Source of the DNA: Paenibacillus xylanexedens
GTDB lineage: Bacteria; Bacillota; Bacilli; Paenibacillales; Paenibacillaceae
NCBI RefSeq assembly: GCF_017874615.1
Contig: NZ_JAGIKV010000022.1
Coordinates: 1-64,000, forward strand
DNA length: 64,000 nucleotides
Direction: 5' to 3'
The notes beneath the pieces are model-generated. The model saw nothing but the letters and a program-made list of their open reading frames with translations, searched no databases and was not told the origin of the DNA. Shown here one piece after another: positions 8,512 to 17,150 of the stretch (positions are counted from its first letter, which is position 1; each line of letters opens with the position of its first letter). The translations under genes and the position numbers were made by a program.

Positions 8512-9822
8512 TTAGTAGTAACTGCTGCCTTCCACGAATTCGAATTCAAAGTCTCCGATGCGCACGATGGTGCCTTCTACAGCTCCGCGCTTACGCAACT
8601 CAGCATCCACACCCATATAACGTAGTGTACGTGCGAGTTTCAGTATAGCCTCGTGTGAGTTCAGTTGCATTCGTTTCATCATGCGGTCAATCTTGGCACT
8701 TTCGACAACGAACATTTCATTCTCACGCACAATTTTGAAACCATCGTCTTCTTTTTTGTCCAGGCTATATACTTTACGTTCAGATACATCTGCTACCTCT
8801 TCAACCACTCGCTCGTCTGGAACCTGATCCAGCAGATCAGCGGCACGATACAGAAGTTCTTGAATCCCTTTCCGGGTCAAGGATGAAATTGGCAACACTT
8901 CAATATCAGGTTGAACTTCACGAACTTGCTGTAAAAATTGCTCCAGGTTCGCTTCAGAGTCTGGCATATCCATCTTGTTAGCTGCTACAACTTGCGTTCT
9001 CTCGGCGAGAAGCGGATTGTACAACTTCAATTCGTCATTGATTTTCTGCCAGTCTTCAAAAGGATCGCGTCCTTCCGAACCCGACATATCTACAACGTGA
9101 ACAATAATGCGAGTACGCTCGACATGACGCAGGAACTCATGTCCCAGTCCGACTCCTTCATGCGCACCTTCAATCAGTCCAGGCAAATCAGCCATGACAA
9201 AGCTTCGGCCTTCTCCTACACCGACTACACCCAGATTCGGTGTAATGGTTGTGAAATGGTATGCCCCGATCTTTGGCTTGGCTGACGAAACGACAGAAAG
9301 CAATGTGGATTTCCCGACACTCGGGAAACCAACCAGACCAACATCTGCCATAACTTTCAGTTCGAGTACGATGTAACGCTCTTGTCCTTCTTCACCGTTC
9401 TCAGCAAGTTCAGGGGCTGGGTTGTTCGGTGTGGCAAATCGGATGTTCCCTCGTCCGCCCCGACCACCACGAGCAATAACAACCTGTTGACCGTGACGTG
9501 TCATATCCGCCAGTACTTCTCCACTGTCTTCATCCAAAATGATAGTTCCTGGTGGAATGCGCACAATCATGTTCTCCGCGTTTGCACCATGCTGACTTTT
9601 ATTACGTCCCTTCTCACCACGTGGGGCCTTGAAGTGACGCTGGTAACGGAAATCCATCAACGTACGCAAACCTTCATCCACACGGAAGATGATGTCAGCT
9701 CCTCTGCCTCCATCGCCCCCGGCAGGTCCGCCGTTTGGTACATACTTCTCACGACGGAACGAAATAATTCCGTCCCCTCCGTCTCCGGCTTTTACATAAA
9801 TCTTCGCTTTATCTACAAACAT
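8512..9822 (-). CDS. obg: GTPase Obg (CgtA)
   Basis: Obg is a ribosome-associated GTPase needed for 50S assembly, sporulation onset and stress signalling. The Gly-rich Obg fold covers residues 1-158 (KAGDGGDGIISFRREK, GGDGGRGADI). The G domain follows with the P-loop GFPSVGKST, switch motif DLPGLIEGA and NKMD. A C-terminal OCT domain (about 350-430) carries DDGFKIVRENEMFVV. At 436 aa it is full length. It is 17 bp downstream of spo0B, as in B. subtilis, and probably co-transcribed with it. Confidence 0.97.
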   Translation of the reverse strand: MFVDKAKIYVKAGDGGDGIISFRREKYVPNGGPAGGDGGRGADIIFRVDEGLRTLMDFRYQRHFKAPRGEKGRNKSQHGANAENMIVRIPPGTIILDEDSGEVLADMTRHGQQVVIARGGRGGRGNIRFATPNNPAPELAENGEEGQERYIVLELKVMADVGLVGFPSVGKSTLLSVVSSAKPKIGAYHFTTITPNLGVVGVGEGRSFVMADLPGLIEGAHEGVGLGHEFLRHVERTRIIVHVVDMSGSEGRDPFEDWQKINDELKLYNPLLAERTQVVAANKMDMPDSEANLEQFLQQVREVQPDIEVLPISSLTRKGIQELLYRAADLLDQVPDERVVEEVADVSERKVYSLDKKEDDGFKIVRENEMFVVESAKIDRMMKRMQLNSHEAILKLARTLRYMGVDAELRKRGAVEGTIVRIGDFEFEFVEGSSYY

Positions 9823-9839
9823 TGGTTAACCCCTTCTTC

Positions 9840-10577
9840 CTATATTCCACACGGCATTCTGAATTGTATAAACGTATCCTCAGACGGAATCTGCTCCGTT
9901 CTGACTTTTTTTCCTTTGAGTACGGCAGTAAGCTGCCGCAGTGTTTCCGGATCGGGTGTTTGATCCCCATCCAGTCGGACAACCACATCTCCATGATCCT
10001 GTCCGAAGTTTAAGGTCAGTTTGCGAACCTCTCCCCAAGAAGACCGGCCGCCGCCATATTGATAGGCCCTGATTGCATCCGCAATCGCCCCGGTAAGTGA
10101 CTCGCCATCCTCGGGAGAGACCAGAGCACTAAGCTGCAACTCATCTTCTATTTCCACATGCAATTCCAGCGCAATTCCACTGGCGCGAAAAGACTGAAGA
10201 TAAAACACGAGGGAAGGAATGCCTAATCTGGAGATTCGGCTTTCTTCTGTAACCCGCTCTTTTATTCTTTCCACACATTGCAAGGATTTATCAAGTTTGC
10301 CCAGCCGAAGATATCCATATAACACCTGAAGGTCGTTCATCCAGTCGTGTCGATGATGATTTAATGAAGCAATTGCGGTTTTTTCCATGGATTGTATGAT
10401 GGCTCTGCGTTCCGCCTCCGCCTGTTTCTTCATCGCATTCACAGAAATGAGCAATACTGCGACGGACCACAATGCGCACACGACGCTTGAGATCATCGCC
10501 GGATACAACATAACGAAAACCAAAGGAATCAGAAGTGAACATGCCGCAATCCACGGCACTCTTTTCCAAGATTTCAT
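9840..10577 (-). CDS. spo0B: Sporulation phosphotransferase Spo0B, membrane-anchored form
   Basis: It transfers phosphate from Spo0F to Spo0A in the sporulation phosphorelay. The signature RHDWMNDLQVLYGYLRLGKL contains the predicted phospho-acceptor H77, matching the RHDWMN motif of B. subtilis Spo0B (His30). Before it lies an N-terminal extension of about 50 residues with two hydrophobic stretches (about 8-26 and 28-47), suggesting a membrane hairpin absent from the 192-aa B. subtilis protein. The C-terminal part (about 120-245) corresponds to the degenerate ATPase-like domain. The ATG at 10577 follows GGGGAG. It is flanked by rpmA and obg as in Bacillus. Confidence 0.85.
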   Translation of the reverse strand: MKSWKRVPWIAACSLLIPLVFVMLYPAMISSVVCALWSVAVLLISVNAMKKQAEAERRAIIQSMEKTAIASLNHHRHDWMNDLQVLYGYLRLGKLDKSLQCVERIKERVTEESRISRLGIPSLVFYLQSFRASGIALELHVEIEDELQLSALVSPEDGESLTGAIADAIRAYQYGGGRSSWGEVRKLTLNFGQDHGDVVVRLDGDQTPDPETLRQLTAVLKGKKVRTEQIPSEDTFIQFRMPCGI

Positions 10578-10627
10578 GGCTTCTCCCCGTTCTACAAAAC
10601 TCGGTTGGTCTACACCCACCGTAACCA

Positions 10628-10655
10628 AGTATAACATGTCTTTTCTGCCAGTTCA
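10628..10655 (-). promoter_or_regulatory. Candidate spo0B promoter
   Basis: On the minus strand an extended -10, TGTTATACT (TATACT at 10628-10633), is preceded by a weak -35 TGAACT (10650-10655) at 16 bp. It lies between the rpmA terminator and the spo0B start, where a promoter is required. Confidence 0.4.
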
Positions 10656-10677
10656 TTATCGAATAACCGTTGAATAC

Positions 10678-10706
10678 AAAAAACCTTCGGCAAAAATGCC
10701 GAAGGC
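10678..10706 (-). terminator. Terminator of the rplU-prp-rpmA operon
   Basis: On the minus strand CCTTCGGCA, a TTTT loop and TGCCGAAGG are followed by TTTTTTG. It lies just past the rpmA stop. Confidence 0.92.
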
Positions 10707-10727
10707 TCCTTAGGCGGAATGCCGATA

Positions 10728-11039
10728 TTACGCTTCTACTGCTGCTGCTACAGGAGCAACATTAACAGGGTAGATGCTTACTTTTTTGCGATCGCGTCCC
10801 CAACGTTCGAATTTTACAACGCCGTCGATTTTCGCGAACAAAGTGTCATCTTTACCGATGCCAACGTTAGTTCCTGGGTGAATTTTCGTTCCGCGTTGGC
10901 GAACGAGAATGCTACCACCAGTTACAGTTTGACCATCAGCACGTTTAACACCCAGACGTTGAGCATTACTGTCACGTCCGTTCTTCGTGGAACCTACACC
11001 TTTTTTCGATGCGAATAACTGAAGATTTAATTTCAACAT
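10728..11039 (-). CDS. rpmA: 50S ribosomal protein L27 (bL27) with cleavable N-extension
   Basis: This large-subunit protein lies near the peptidyl transferase centre. At 103 aa it has the conserved SKKGVGSTKNGRDSNAQRLG start and the GGSILVRQRGTKIHPG core. The N-terminal extension MLKLNLQLFA precedes the mature start. In Bacillota this extension is removed by the protease Prp, which is encoded immediately upstream. The C-terminus ends in an alanine/valine-rich tail. It is followed by a terminator. Confidence 0.98.
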   Translation of the reverse strand: MLKLNLQLFASKKGVGSTKNGRDSNAQRLGVKRADGQTVTGGSILVRQRGTKIHPGTNVGIGKDDTLFAKIDGVVKFERWGRDRKKVSIYPVNVAPVAAAVEA

Positions 11040-11062
11040 GATTGGTTGTCCTCCTTCTTTGC

Positions 11063-11392
11063 TTATTTGAATTGCTGTATTTTAATATACTTCCCGTATG
11101 ACTCTGCAATATTAGAGAGCATAACCACCATGGATTCGAGTAACAATTGTACCTGGGACCAGGTTTCCCCTCTCTCTAACAAAGGTAAAGAACCGCTTAA
11201 AAAGCCATTCTTCATCTTGGCATCCATTTCGACACCGGTCAATGTTTCAATCGAGTTCACCGTACCCACTGTAACAGCGGATACCCCGGCACATACGATG
11301 TCTTCTCCCCGCTTGGCAAAATTAGCATGCCCTTCAATGGAAAAACGTTCGATGTTCCCGTCCTCATCACGAAAGATTTGAACGATAATCAC
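11063..11392 (-). CDS. prp: Ribosomal-processing cysteine protease Prp
   Basis: It cleaves the N-terminal extension of L27. The conserved catalytic pair is visible: H22 in IEGHANFAKRGEDIVCAG and C34 in the same stretch. At 109 aa it is standard length. It starts with GTG at 11392 after AGAAGGTG, 12 bp beyond the rplU stop. Its place between rplU and rpmA is the usual one (B. subtilis ysxB), and the neighbouring L27 has the expected extension. Confidence 0.95.
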   Translation of the reverse strand: MIIVQIFRDEDGNIERFSIEGHANFAKRGEDIVCAGVSAVTVGTVNSIETLTGVEMDAKMKNGFLSGSLPLLERGETWSQVQLLLESMVVMLSNIAESYGKYIKIQQFK

Positions 11393-11406
11393 TTATCGCA
11401 CCTTCT

Positions 11407-11718
11407 TTACGCTTTGATTGTTTCGATAGTTACTTTAGTGTACGGTTGACGGTGACCTTGCTTCACATGGTAGTTCTTTTTAGGTTTGTATTTGTATACG
11501 ATAACCTTTTGTCCTTTGCCATGTTTCTCCACTTTAGCCGTTACAGTAGCTCCAGAAATCAATGGTGTACCTGCTGTCAAACCTTGATCGTTAGATACAG
11601 CCAGGACACGGTCGAACGTTACGCTTTCGCCATCGTTCGCAGTCAATTTCTCGATGAACAGAACATCGCCCTCTTGGACTTTGTACTGTTTGCCGCCTGT
11701 TTCAATAATTGCGTACAT
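11407..11718 (-). CDS. rplU: 50S ribosomal protein L21 (bL21)
   Basis: This 103-aa large-subunit protein starts MYAIIETGGKQYKVQEGD and ends KQGHRQPYTKVTIETIKA, both diagnostic of bL21. It is the first gene of the rplU-prp-rpmA operon. A structured leader and a good promoter lie upstream, suggesting autogenous control of the operon. Confidence 0.98.
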   Translation of the reverse strand: MYAIIETGGKQYKVQEGDVLFIEKLTANDGESVTFDRVLAVSNDQGLTAGTPLISGATVTAKVEKHGKGQKVIVYKYKPKKNYHVKQGHRQPYTKVTIETIKA

Positions 11719-11724
11719 TTGCCT

Positions 11725-11840
11725 TGCACCTCCTCATGTCTCAGACTCGCCCGTTCTCAGGTGACAGTGTCCTTGCGGAACTGTTCTTATACCCGGCCAG
11801 TGCGGTTACAGCATGTGCAAGACCATTAGGCTAAACACAT
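11725..11840 (-). ncRNA. L21 leader (ribosomal protein autoregulatory leader)
   Basis: The 5' UTR of rplU contains the segment GTAACCGCACTGGCCGGGTA followed by ACAGTTCCGCAAGGACACTGT, a compact hairpin. This resembles the conserved L21 leader of Bacillota as I recall it. The identification is from memory of the motif and gene context; a covariance search with Rfam L21_leader would decide. Confidence 0.65.
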
Positions 11841-11848
11841 ACTTGAAG

Positions 11849-11877
11849 ATTATATCACGCAATATATCAAAAATCAA
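11849..11877 (-). promoter_or_regulatory. Promoter of rplU-prp-rpmA
   Basis: On the minus strand there is a -35 TTGATT (11872-11877), a 17-bp spacer and a perfect -10 TATAAT (11849-11854). The -35 overlaps the last codons of the upstream RNase gene. Confidence 0.82.
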
Positions 11878-13124
11878 TGCAAAGGTGTAATATATCTTTT
11901 TCCCGTACCATGACAGGAAGAACACGGCTCCACATAGGGCAACGTACTCTCTTCCCGCACTTTCTTACGGGTAAGTTCAAGCAATCCAAGCTTGGTCCAA
12001 CCCATTACAAACGCTTTGGTCCGATCCTTCTTGAGCTCGCCCTCCAAAGTCGCCGCCACTTCATGCCGATTTGAAGCTTCCTCCATATCAATGAAGTCGA
12101 CAATAATCATGCCACCGATATCCCGCAGGCGCATCAGACGAGCAATCTCCACTGCTGCCTGTATGTTGGTCTCTGTCACGGTCTCTTCCAGACTGTCACC
12201 GCCAGCTCCCGTATATTTGCCTGTGTTCACATCCACTACAGTCAGAGCTTCAGTATGATCAATAACAATGTATCCGCCACCAGGCAACCACACTTTCCGG
12301 GCAAAATCCTTATTCAACTGTTCCTGCACACCATAGGCAGCAAAGATGGATTCTGTTCCCCGATACACCTGTACTTTGGGTTGATGACCAGGACTAATCT
12401 CTTCGAGCAATGCTTTTACCTCACGGGCTTGTCCTTCACTATCAGTGATGACTTCGTCACTCCCTGGCGTATACACATCTCTGATGATTCGCTGTACCAT
12501 GCTATGATCCCGATGCAAGAGGCTTGGTGAAGGCAAACTGTCCGCTTTTTCACGAATCAGATACCACTGCGCGCGTAATGTTTCCAAGTCCGACTTAATG
12601 GCTTCATGCTGCTCTTCTCCAGATACGGTTCGAATAATAAGTCCTTCTTCATCCCGCCTCAGTTGCTCCCCAAGTGCCTTAAGACGGGAACGATCCCCTT
12701 CACGGGCAATTTTCTTGGATACCGCTACATAGTCAGCAACAGGCATGTAGACAAGCCAACGGCCCGGGAGTGAATAATGAGTCGTCACCCGGGCTCCCTT
12801 GCCTCCTACCGGTTCTTTCAGAACCTGAACAATGACTTCCTGACCCGGACGAAGCAACTCCGAGATGGAAGGCTTCACCTTGGGCTGTTTCTCCAGATGG
12901 GGATGCAACACATCGTCCACATAGAGGAACGCATTCTTTTTCTGACCAATATCCACAAAAGCAGCTTGCATACCTGGTAACACATTCACGACCCGTCCCT
13001 TGAAAAAGGAACCCAGCAGTCCACGATCGCGTGTACGCTCTGCCGTAAATTCCACAGCTTTGCCTTCTTCCAGAAGCGCCATTTGCATGAGGTTATGTTC
13101 ATTATGTACTATCATTTGTTTCAT
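11874..13124 (-). CDS. rng: Ribonuclease G/E family endoribonuclease
   Basis: This is a probable single-strand-specific endoribonuclease in RNA processing and decay. An S1-like RNA-binding segment (GSFFKGRVVNVLPGMQAAFVD) lies at about residues 34-110. The catalytic core has the metal-binding aspartates in LTVVDVNTGKYTG and GGMIIVDFIDME. The C-terminal CSSCHGTGKR matches the zinc-link of the family. At 416 aa it corresponds to RNase G or the short RNase E form. The ATG at 13124 follows AGAGGTG. B. subtilis lacks this enzyme, while many Paenibacillus and Clostridia carry it next to spoIVFB and rplU. Confidence 0.92.
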   Translation of the reverse strand: MKQMIVHNEHNLMQMALLEEGKAVEFTAERTRDRGLLGSFFKGRVVNVLPGMQAAFVDIGQKKNAFLYVDDVLHPHLEKQPKVKPSISELLRPGQEVIVQVLKEPVGGKGARVTTHYSLPGRWLVYMPVADYVAVSKKIAREGDRSRLKALGEQLRRDEEGLIIRTVSGEEQHEAIKSDLETLRAQWYLIREKADSLPSPSLLHRDHSMVQRIIRDVYTPGSDEVITDSEGQAREVKALLEEISPGHQPKVQVYRGTESIFAAYGVQEQLNKDFARKVWLPGGGYIVIDHTEALTVVDVNTGKYTGAGGDSLEETVTETNIQAAVEIARLMRLRDIGGMIIVDFIDMEEASNRHEVAATLEGELKKDRTKAFVMGWTKLGLLELTRKKVREESTLPYVEPCSSCHGTGKRYITPLH

Positions 13125-13230
13125 GGCTTCACCTCTAGAAGACAATTCAAATCATCCACATCCATTTCAGTATCTTTTCAATTCTCATTGTACATACATT
13201 AACCCATTTCAGAACAGGTCCACCAGAACA

Positions 13231-14100
13231 CTACAATTTATCACCATTTTGTTGAAAATAGGAACCGATAATCCGTTGCTCAGGCAAGACGGCCATAATT
13301 CGACCCTGTCTGTTCATCACGTATACCATATGGTATCTTTCTCTCTTTAATAGACGCAAAATAGTGTCCAAAGGTTTCGCCGGGAATGAGATTATTGGCT
13401 GCGCCAAACTGCCAGTAGCCGCGTGACGAGCGAACGCGCCCTCTCGATTCATAAGAAAACGAATAAAGCGATAGGGCACATTTCGGTAATCTGTTACGTT
13501 GGAATAGAACAAAAAAAGGCCGATTAACAGAATGTTGAGCGGTAGGCCGTAGTCTCCAGTAAACCATCGGCTGATAGCATATAAAATAACCCCTACGCTA
13601 CACAGAATGCTAATTCTGTAAGTCCACATTAATGTTGTATAGTAGGGTGCCCACAGACTGACAAGCGCCTGAACAATTTTACCTCCGTCCAGAGGAAGTA
13701 CAGGCAGCAGATTAAAGAGGGCAATGAGCAGGTTCCCCTGAATGATATAGTTGAGAAAAACCGGGTCACCCAGATTGCCATACTGCAACAGCATAACCAC
13801 CCCAACCATCAGCATGTTTTGTAATGGACCAGCCAGAGCAATGATGATTTCCCGGTAGGCAGTGATCGTACCTCCATCTTCGATAACCGCTACTCCTCCA
13901 AAAGGGAGCATCTGGATCGACAAGACACGATAGCCCAGAAGTGCCGCCGCCGCAGCATGTCCACATTCATGAATGAATACAATGGCAAACAACGTAATAA
14001 GCTCAATAAAATGTCCAGTCAGAAGGGAGGCCATCATGATAATTACAAAAAACGGATGAAACGTAATACGGACTCCCCACACCCTAATCAAGGGCAACAA
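13231..14100 (-). CDS. spoIVFB: Stage IV sporulation intramembrane metalloprotease SpoIVFB
   Basis: This site-2-type zinc protease cleaves pro-sigma-K in the mother cell. The HExxH zinc motif is HECGH at residues 44-48, and the third ligand D138 lies in LLPVLPLDGGK. Several membrane segments cover residues 1-195. The C-terminal part (about 215-285, LLKRERYHMVYVMNRQGRI) looks like a CBS-type regulatory domain. At 289 aa it matches the family. Its start overlaps spoIVFA by 17 bp, as expected for the spoIVF pair. Confidence 0.93.
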   Translation of the reverse strand: MLPLIRVWGVRITFHPFFVIIMMASLLTGHFIELITLFAIVFIHECGHAAAAALLGYRVLSIQMLPFGGVAVIEDGGTITAYREIIIALAGPLQNMLMVGVVMLLQYGNLGDPVFLNYIIQGNLLIALFNLLPVLPLDGGKIVQALVSLWAPYYTTLMWTYRISILCSVGVILYAISRWFTGDYGLPLNILLIGLFLFYSNVTDYRNVPYRFIRFLMNREGAFARHAATGSLAQPIISFPAKPLDTILRLLKRERYHMVYVMNRQGRIMAVLPEQRIIGSYFQQNGDKL

Positions 14101-14932
14101 CTTCCGCCGGGTCTACGTACTCCTCCCCCTCTTTCACTGCAAAATAGAGCGTGGCCGGTTGTTCACCACCCGTAGCCTTGAGACTCCCCACTGGATTCCC
14201 CGCTTCCACCCAATCATTCACGCTCACTTCACTTTCGTTCAGCCGACCGTATATTGCCGTGACATTGCCTGTATGTTGGATGACAACTGTGAACCCACTT
14301 GCTACATCGCCGATAACCTCCATGACACGCCCAGCATCCGAACTTGCGACCTGTATAAGTTCTGCACCTGCGGCATCCGGAACGATCTCGATTCCCTTCA
14401 TGCTCAGCGCAAATGGCTGAACCACTGTGCCTGAGATCGGTTTGCCCAGTAACTGCCTTACTTTTAATCCGTTCACGGCATCCGTCGTATGTCCGAGGAC
14501 CGGAAGAAACGAAGGCGTTCCTCCAAAATGCCGTTCATACCAAGCCGCTGCTGAGGCAAAATCCATATCCCGATGGAGTGCATCCGCAATTACTGTTTTG
14601 GGTGATGTCGTCCACGATGTATCCAACTGAAATAAACCCCATACTCCGCCAAATATCAAAGCGCTAATAACCGTCCGCTTGAGAAGCGACTTGAACAGGT
14701 TAAATCTCGAATGCCCCCCTGGAACGAAATGACCATTCTCTTTTTTCCACAACCATTCCGGATCTCTTTCCTGTGCCCCCTCACTAGGCGTAAATGGTTT
14801 TGGGTGTATGATCTCATTCTTGTCCAACAGTGAACCTAATTTCTGCTCCTGTAAGACCTCCACAGTGGCACCATCCATCAGTCGCCGAATGCGTTCTTCT
14901 CGTCTCTGCTTGATTCTGAGTTTCGTGTTCAT
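14084..14932 (-). CDS. spoIVFA: Stage IV sporulation protein FA (SpoIVFA), LytM/M23 fold
   Basis: SpoIVFA is the membrane anchor and regulator of the SpoIVFB protease complex in the outer forespore membrane. The N-terminus is basic and cytoplasmic (KLRIKQRREERIRRLMDG). One membrane segment lies at about residues 100-117 (VISALIFGGVWGLFQL). The C-terminal domain (about 170-280) is M23-like, with DAGRVMEVIGD and VVIQHTGNVTAIYG, but appears to lack the full zinc-ligand set, as in other SpoIVFA. The ATG at 14932 follows GGGAGGAC. The length of 282 aa is close to the Bacillus protein. Confidence 0.9.
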   Translation of the reverse strand: MNTKLRIKQRREERIRRLMDGATVEVLQEQKLGSLLDKNEIIHPKPFTPSEGAQERDPEWLWKKENGHFVPGGHSRFNLFKSLLKRTVISALIFGGVWGLFQLDTSWTTSPKTVIADALHRDMDFASAAAWYERHFGGTPSFLPVLGHTTDAVNGLKVRQLLGKPISGTVVQPFALSMKGIEIVPDAAGAELIQVASSDAGRVMEVIGDVASGFTVVIQHTGNVTAIYGRLNESEVSVNDWVEAGNPVGSLKATGGEQPATLYFAVKEGEEYVDPAEVVALD

Positions 14933-15013
14933 GGAATGTCCTCCCGCCGAGGCTTGTTTACTACATCCTATGAAGAGGTGGTTGATAATATGAACAAGCC
15001 TGCCCGCAGGTAA

Positions 15014-15042
15014 CAAAAAAAGCCGGGCTATAAGCCACGGCT
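15014..15042 (-). terminator. Terminator downstream of minD
   Basis: On the minus strand AGCCGTGGCT, a TAT loop and AGCCCGGCT (one bulge) are followed by TTTTTTTG. It separates minCD from spoIVFA/B. Confidence 0.85.
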
Positions 15043-15081
15043 GTCATGTAATCAGATAATGAATAAGTCCATTTAAATGAG

Positions 15082-15876
15082 TTAACCCATTCCCAAGAAC
15101 TTTTTGAAACGTGTAAAAGCGCCCTTTTTCTGCTCCAGCTGCATCAATGGGACCGTATCTCCCAGAATGCGTCGTGCAATGTTGCGATACGCAATCGCCG
15201 CAAGTGAATCCGGATTCATGACCGTAGGTTCTCCTGAATTGGCCGCTTTGATGACCAGTTCATCATCAGGCACGATGCCAATCAGGTCAATATTAAGTAC
15301 TTGTAAAATACCATCGATATCTAACATGTCACCCGATTTAACCATATTATTGCGAATTCGATTCACCACCAGCTTTGGTGATTGAATGTGCGAACTCTCC
15401 AGCAGGCCGATGACACGATCCGCATCACGCACTGCAGCATTTTCCGGTGTAGTGACCACGATGGCCTGATCTGCTCCTGCTACCGCATTTTTGAAACCCT
15501 GCTCTATGCCGGCTGGGCAATCAATAATGACGTACTCAAAATCTTTTTTCAATTCAAGGATAATATCTCTGACCTGTTCTGGCGACACTGAGTTTTTGTC
15601 TCTCGTCTGCGCCGCAGGTAACATGTATAATTCTTCGAAACGCTTGTCTTTGACCAAAGCCTGATTCAGACGGCAGCGGCCGTCCGCAACGTCGCACAGA
15701 TCGTAAATAATACGGTTTTCGAGTCCCATCACGACATCCAAATTACGAAGGCCGATATCGGTATCTACCAGACAAACCTTTTTGCCGAGCAGCGCCAGCG
15801 CTGTCCCGATGTTTGCCGAGGTGGTTGTTTTACCCACGCCGCCTTTACCCGAAGTGATCACGATCGCCTCTCCCAT
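15082..15876 (-). CDS. minD: Septum site-determining ATPase MinD
   Basis: This ParA/Mrp-type ATPase recruits MinC to the membrane to block polar division. The deviant Walker A is GKGGVGKTTTSANIG (about residues 10-24). VCLVDTDIGLRNLDVVMGLE and YVIIDCPAGIEQGF are also present. The C-terminal amphipathic membrane-targeting helix (about 250-264, KKGAFTRFKKFLG) is present. At 264 aa it is full length. It lies 3 bp after minC and ends before a terminator. Confidence 0.97.
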   Translation of the reverse strand: MGEAIVITSGKGGVGKTTTSANIGTALALLGKKVCLVDTDIGLRNLDVVMGLENRIIYDLCDVADGRCRLNQALVKDKRFEELYMLPAAQTRDKNSVSPEQVRDIILELKKDFEYVIIDCPAGIEQGFKNAVAGADQAIVVTTPENAAVRDADRVIGLLESSHIQSPKLVVNRIRNNMVKSGDMLDIDGILQVLNIDLIGIVPDDELVIKAANSGEPTVMNPDSLAAIAYRNIARRILGDTVPLMQLEQKKGAFTRFKKFLGMG

Positions 15877-15879
15877 GAG

Positions 15880-16542
15880 CTACACTCCTTTAAACACATT
15901 AAAATCTCGGCGTAACCGAACGATATTGCTCATTTTGTCTATCTGCATCTGATTGTCCTGTAAGTAAGCAAATTCCATTCCGGTCTCTCGGCTCTCCCAT
16001 TCATCGGGAGGACGACTGATGATATCCGCAATCCGTAGCTGCGTCGGTGCAAATACCGAAGCGGCAATGATCGCTTCCTCGTCCCCGCCAATTCCGGCAT
16101 GAGCCATACCTCGGAGTGAACCCAACACATATATATCTCCGGTACACGTCACTGTGCCCCCCGGATTGATATCCCCAAGAAACAGGAGATTTCCTTCATG
16201 ATGAAGCACCTGACCTGAACGCACCATACCACACATGGTTATAATCGGCGGTGGTCCTTTAACCTCCGGTTGGAGTGCAGGTGAGTCGATGGATCGAATA
16301 AGCAAATTCCCTTTTTGCTTCAATATATCGAGGATTGCTTCTTTCTGGTCCTCTGTCACTTCGCGGGCACCCAACTTGATATCCACATGAACAATCGGTC
16401 CGGTCAAAATATTTTGATGGCTGTGTTCCAGCTTATAGCGGAGCTCATAGAGCAATTCCTCGAATTCACATTGATCGTCCAACAGGAAAACCAGGCCGTC
16501 TCGGATGCCTTTAATCGTTACGTGATTCGATTTTACCGTCAT
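15880..16542 (-). CDS. minC: Septum site-determining protein MinC
   Basis: MinC inhibits FtsZ polymerisation. The N-terminal domain (about 1-105) begins VTIKGIRDGLVFLLDD. The C-terminal beta-helix domain (about 115-215) has MVRSGQVLHHEGNLLFLGD, PGGTVTCTGDIYVLGSLRG and AHAG, the MinD-interaction surface. At 220 aa it is normal. GGGAGG precedes the ATG. It forms the distal part of an mreBCD-minCD cluster as in B. subtilis. Confidence 0.95.
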   Translation of the reverse strand: MTVKSNHVTIKGIRDGLVFLLDDQCEFEELLYELRYKLEHSHQNILTGPIVHVDIKLGAREVTEDQKEAILDILKQKGNLLIRSIDSPALQPEVKGPPPIITMCGMVRSGQVLHHEGNLLFLGDINPGGTVTCTGDIYVLGSLRGMAHAGIGGDEEAIIAASVFAPTQLRIADIISRPPDEWESRETGMEFAYLQDNQMQIDKMSNIVRLRRDFNVFKGV

Positions 16543-16616
16543 AAGCCTGTCCCTCCCATCTCATTACATTTCGTGCCCGGGGCCCCAAGTTCCTGCTTTG
16601 CGCTCCATAAATGTAT

Positions 16617-17150
16617 TTAGGAAGCTTCTTCTGTCTTGCTCCGTCTCTTGCCGATCCGCTCCAGTTGTTTCCGAAGGGGGACATAAATGATCAAGGCAAA
16701 CACAAAATGAATGAACAAATTAGGAATCATGTATTCAATCAACGCCCAGTCAAAGGTCACGTGGTTAAGTTGGAAGAGCTTGTACAGGAAAAATAGCATG
16801 GTGTCATTAAGCAGACTTCCCAAAATGACAACCGATACCATAACCGGCAGTGGTGCACGCGGTGCTTGAAAAATGAGTCCCATCATATATGCCGATAATC
16901 CCATCGAGAATCCATAAGGTCCAATCATCTCGCCGTAGAATACAACGTCATGCAATAGTCCAAAAAATATACCGAGTACTAGTGCCGTGTGACGATGATG
17001 ATATACAGCGATAAACAAAATTACGATATAGACCAGATTGGCAGAAATACGCATCTGCCAGCCAGAAGGGATGAGCAGCGGCAAAATTGTGCCTTCCGCA
17101 ATGAACAAAAGGAATAGTAACAGGAACAAAACTTGCTTACGTGTTACCAT
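16617..17150 (-). CDS. mreD: Rod shape-determining protein MreD
   Basis: This small integral membrane protein belongs to the elongasome, linking MreB and MreC to peptidoglycan synthesis. It has about five hydrophobic segments over 177 aa. The sequence around LGIFFGLLHDVVFYGEMIGPYGFSM contains the GLLxD motif typical of MreD. A basic C-terminus follows (LRKQLERIGKRRSK). It shares one base with the mreC stop, so translation is probably coupled. Identification rests on topology and position between mreC and minC. Confidence 0.9.
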   Translation of the reverse strand: MVTRKQVLFLLLFLLFIAEGTILPLLIPSGWQMRISANLVYIVILFIAVYHHRHTALVLGIFFGLLHDVVFYGEMIGPYGFSMGLSAYMMGLIFQAPRAPLPVMVSVVILGSLLNDTMLFFLYKLFQLNHVTFDWALIEYMIPNLFIHFVFALIIYVPLRKQLERIGKRRSKTEEAS

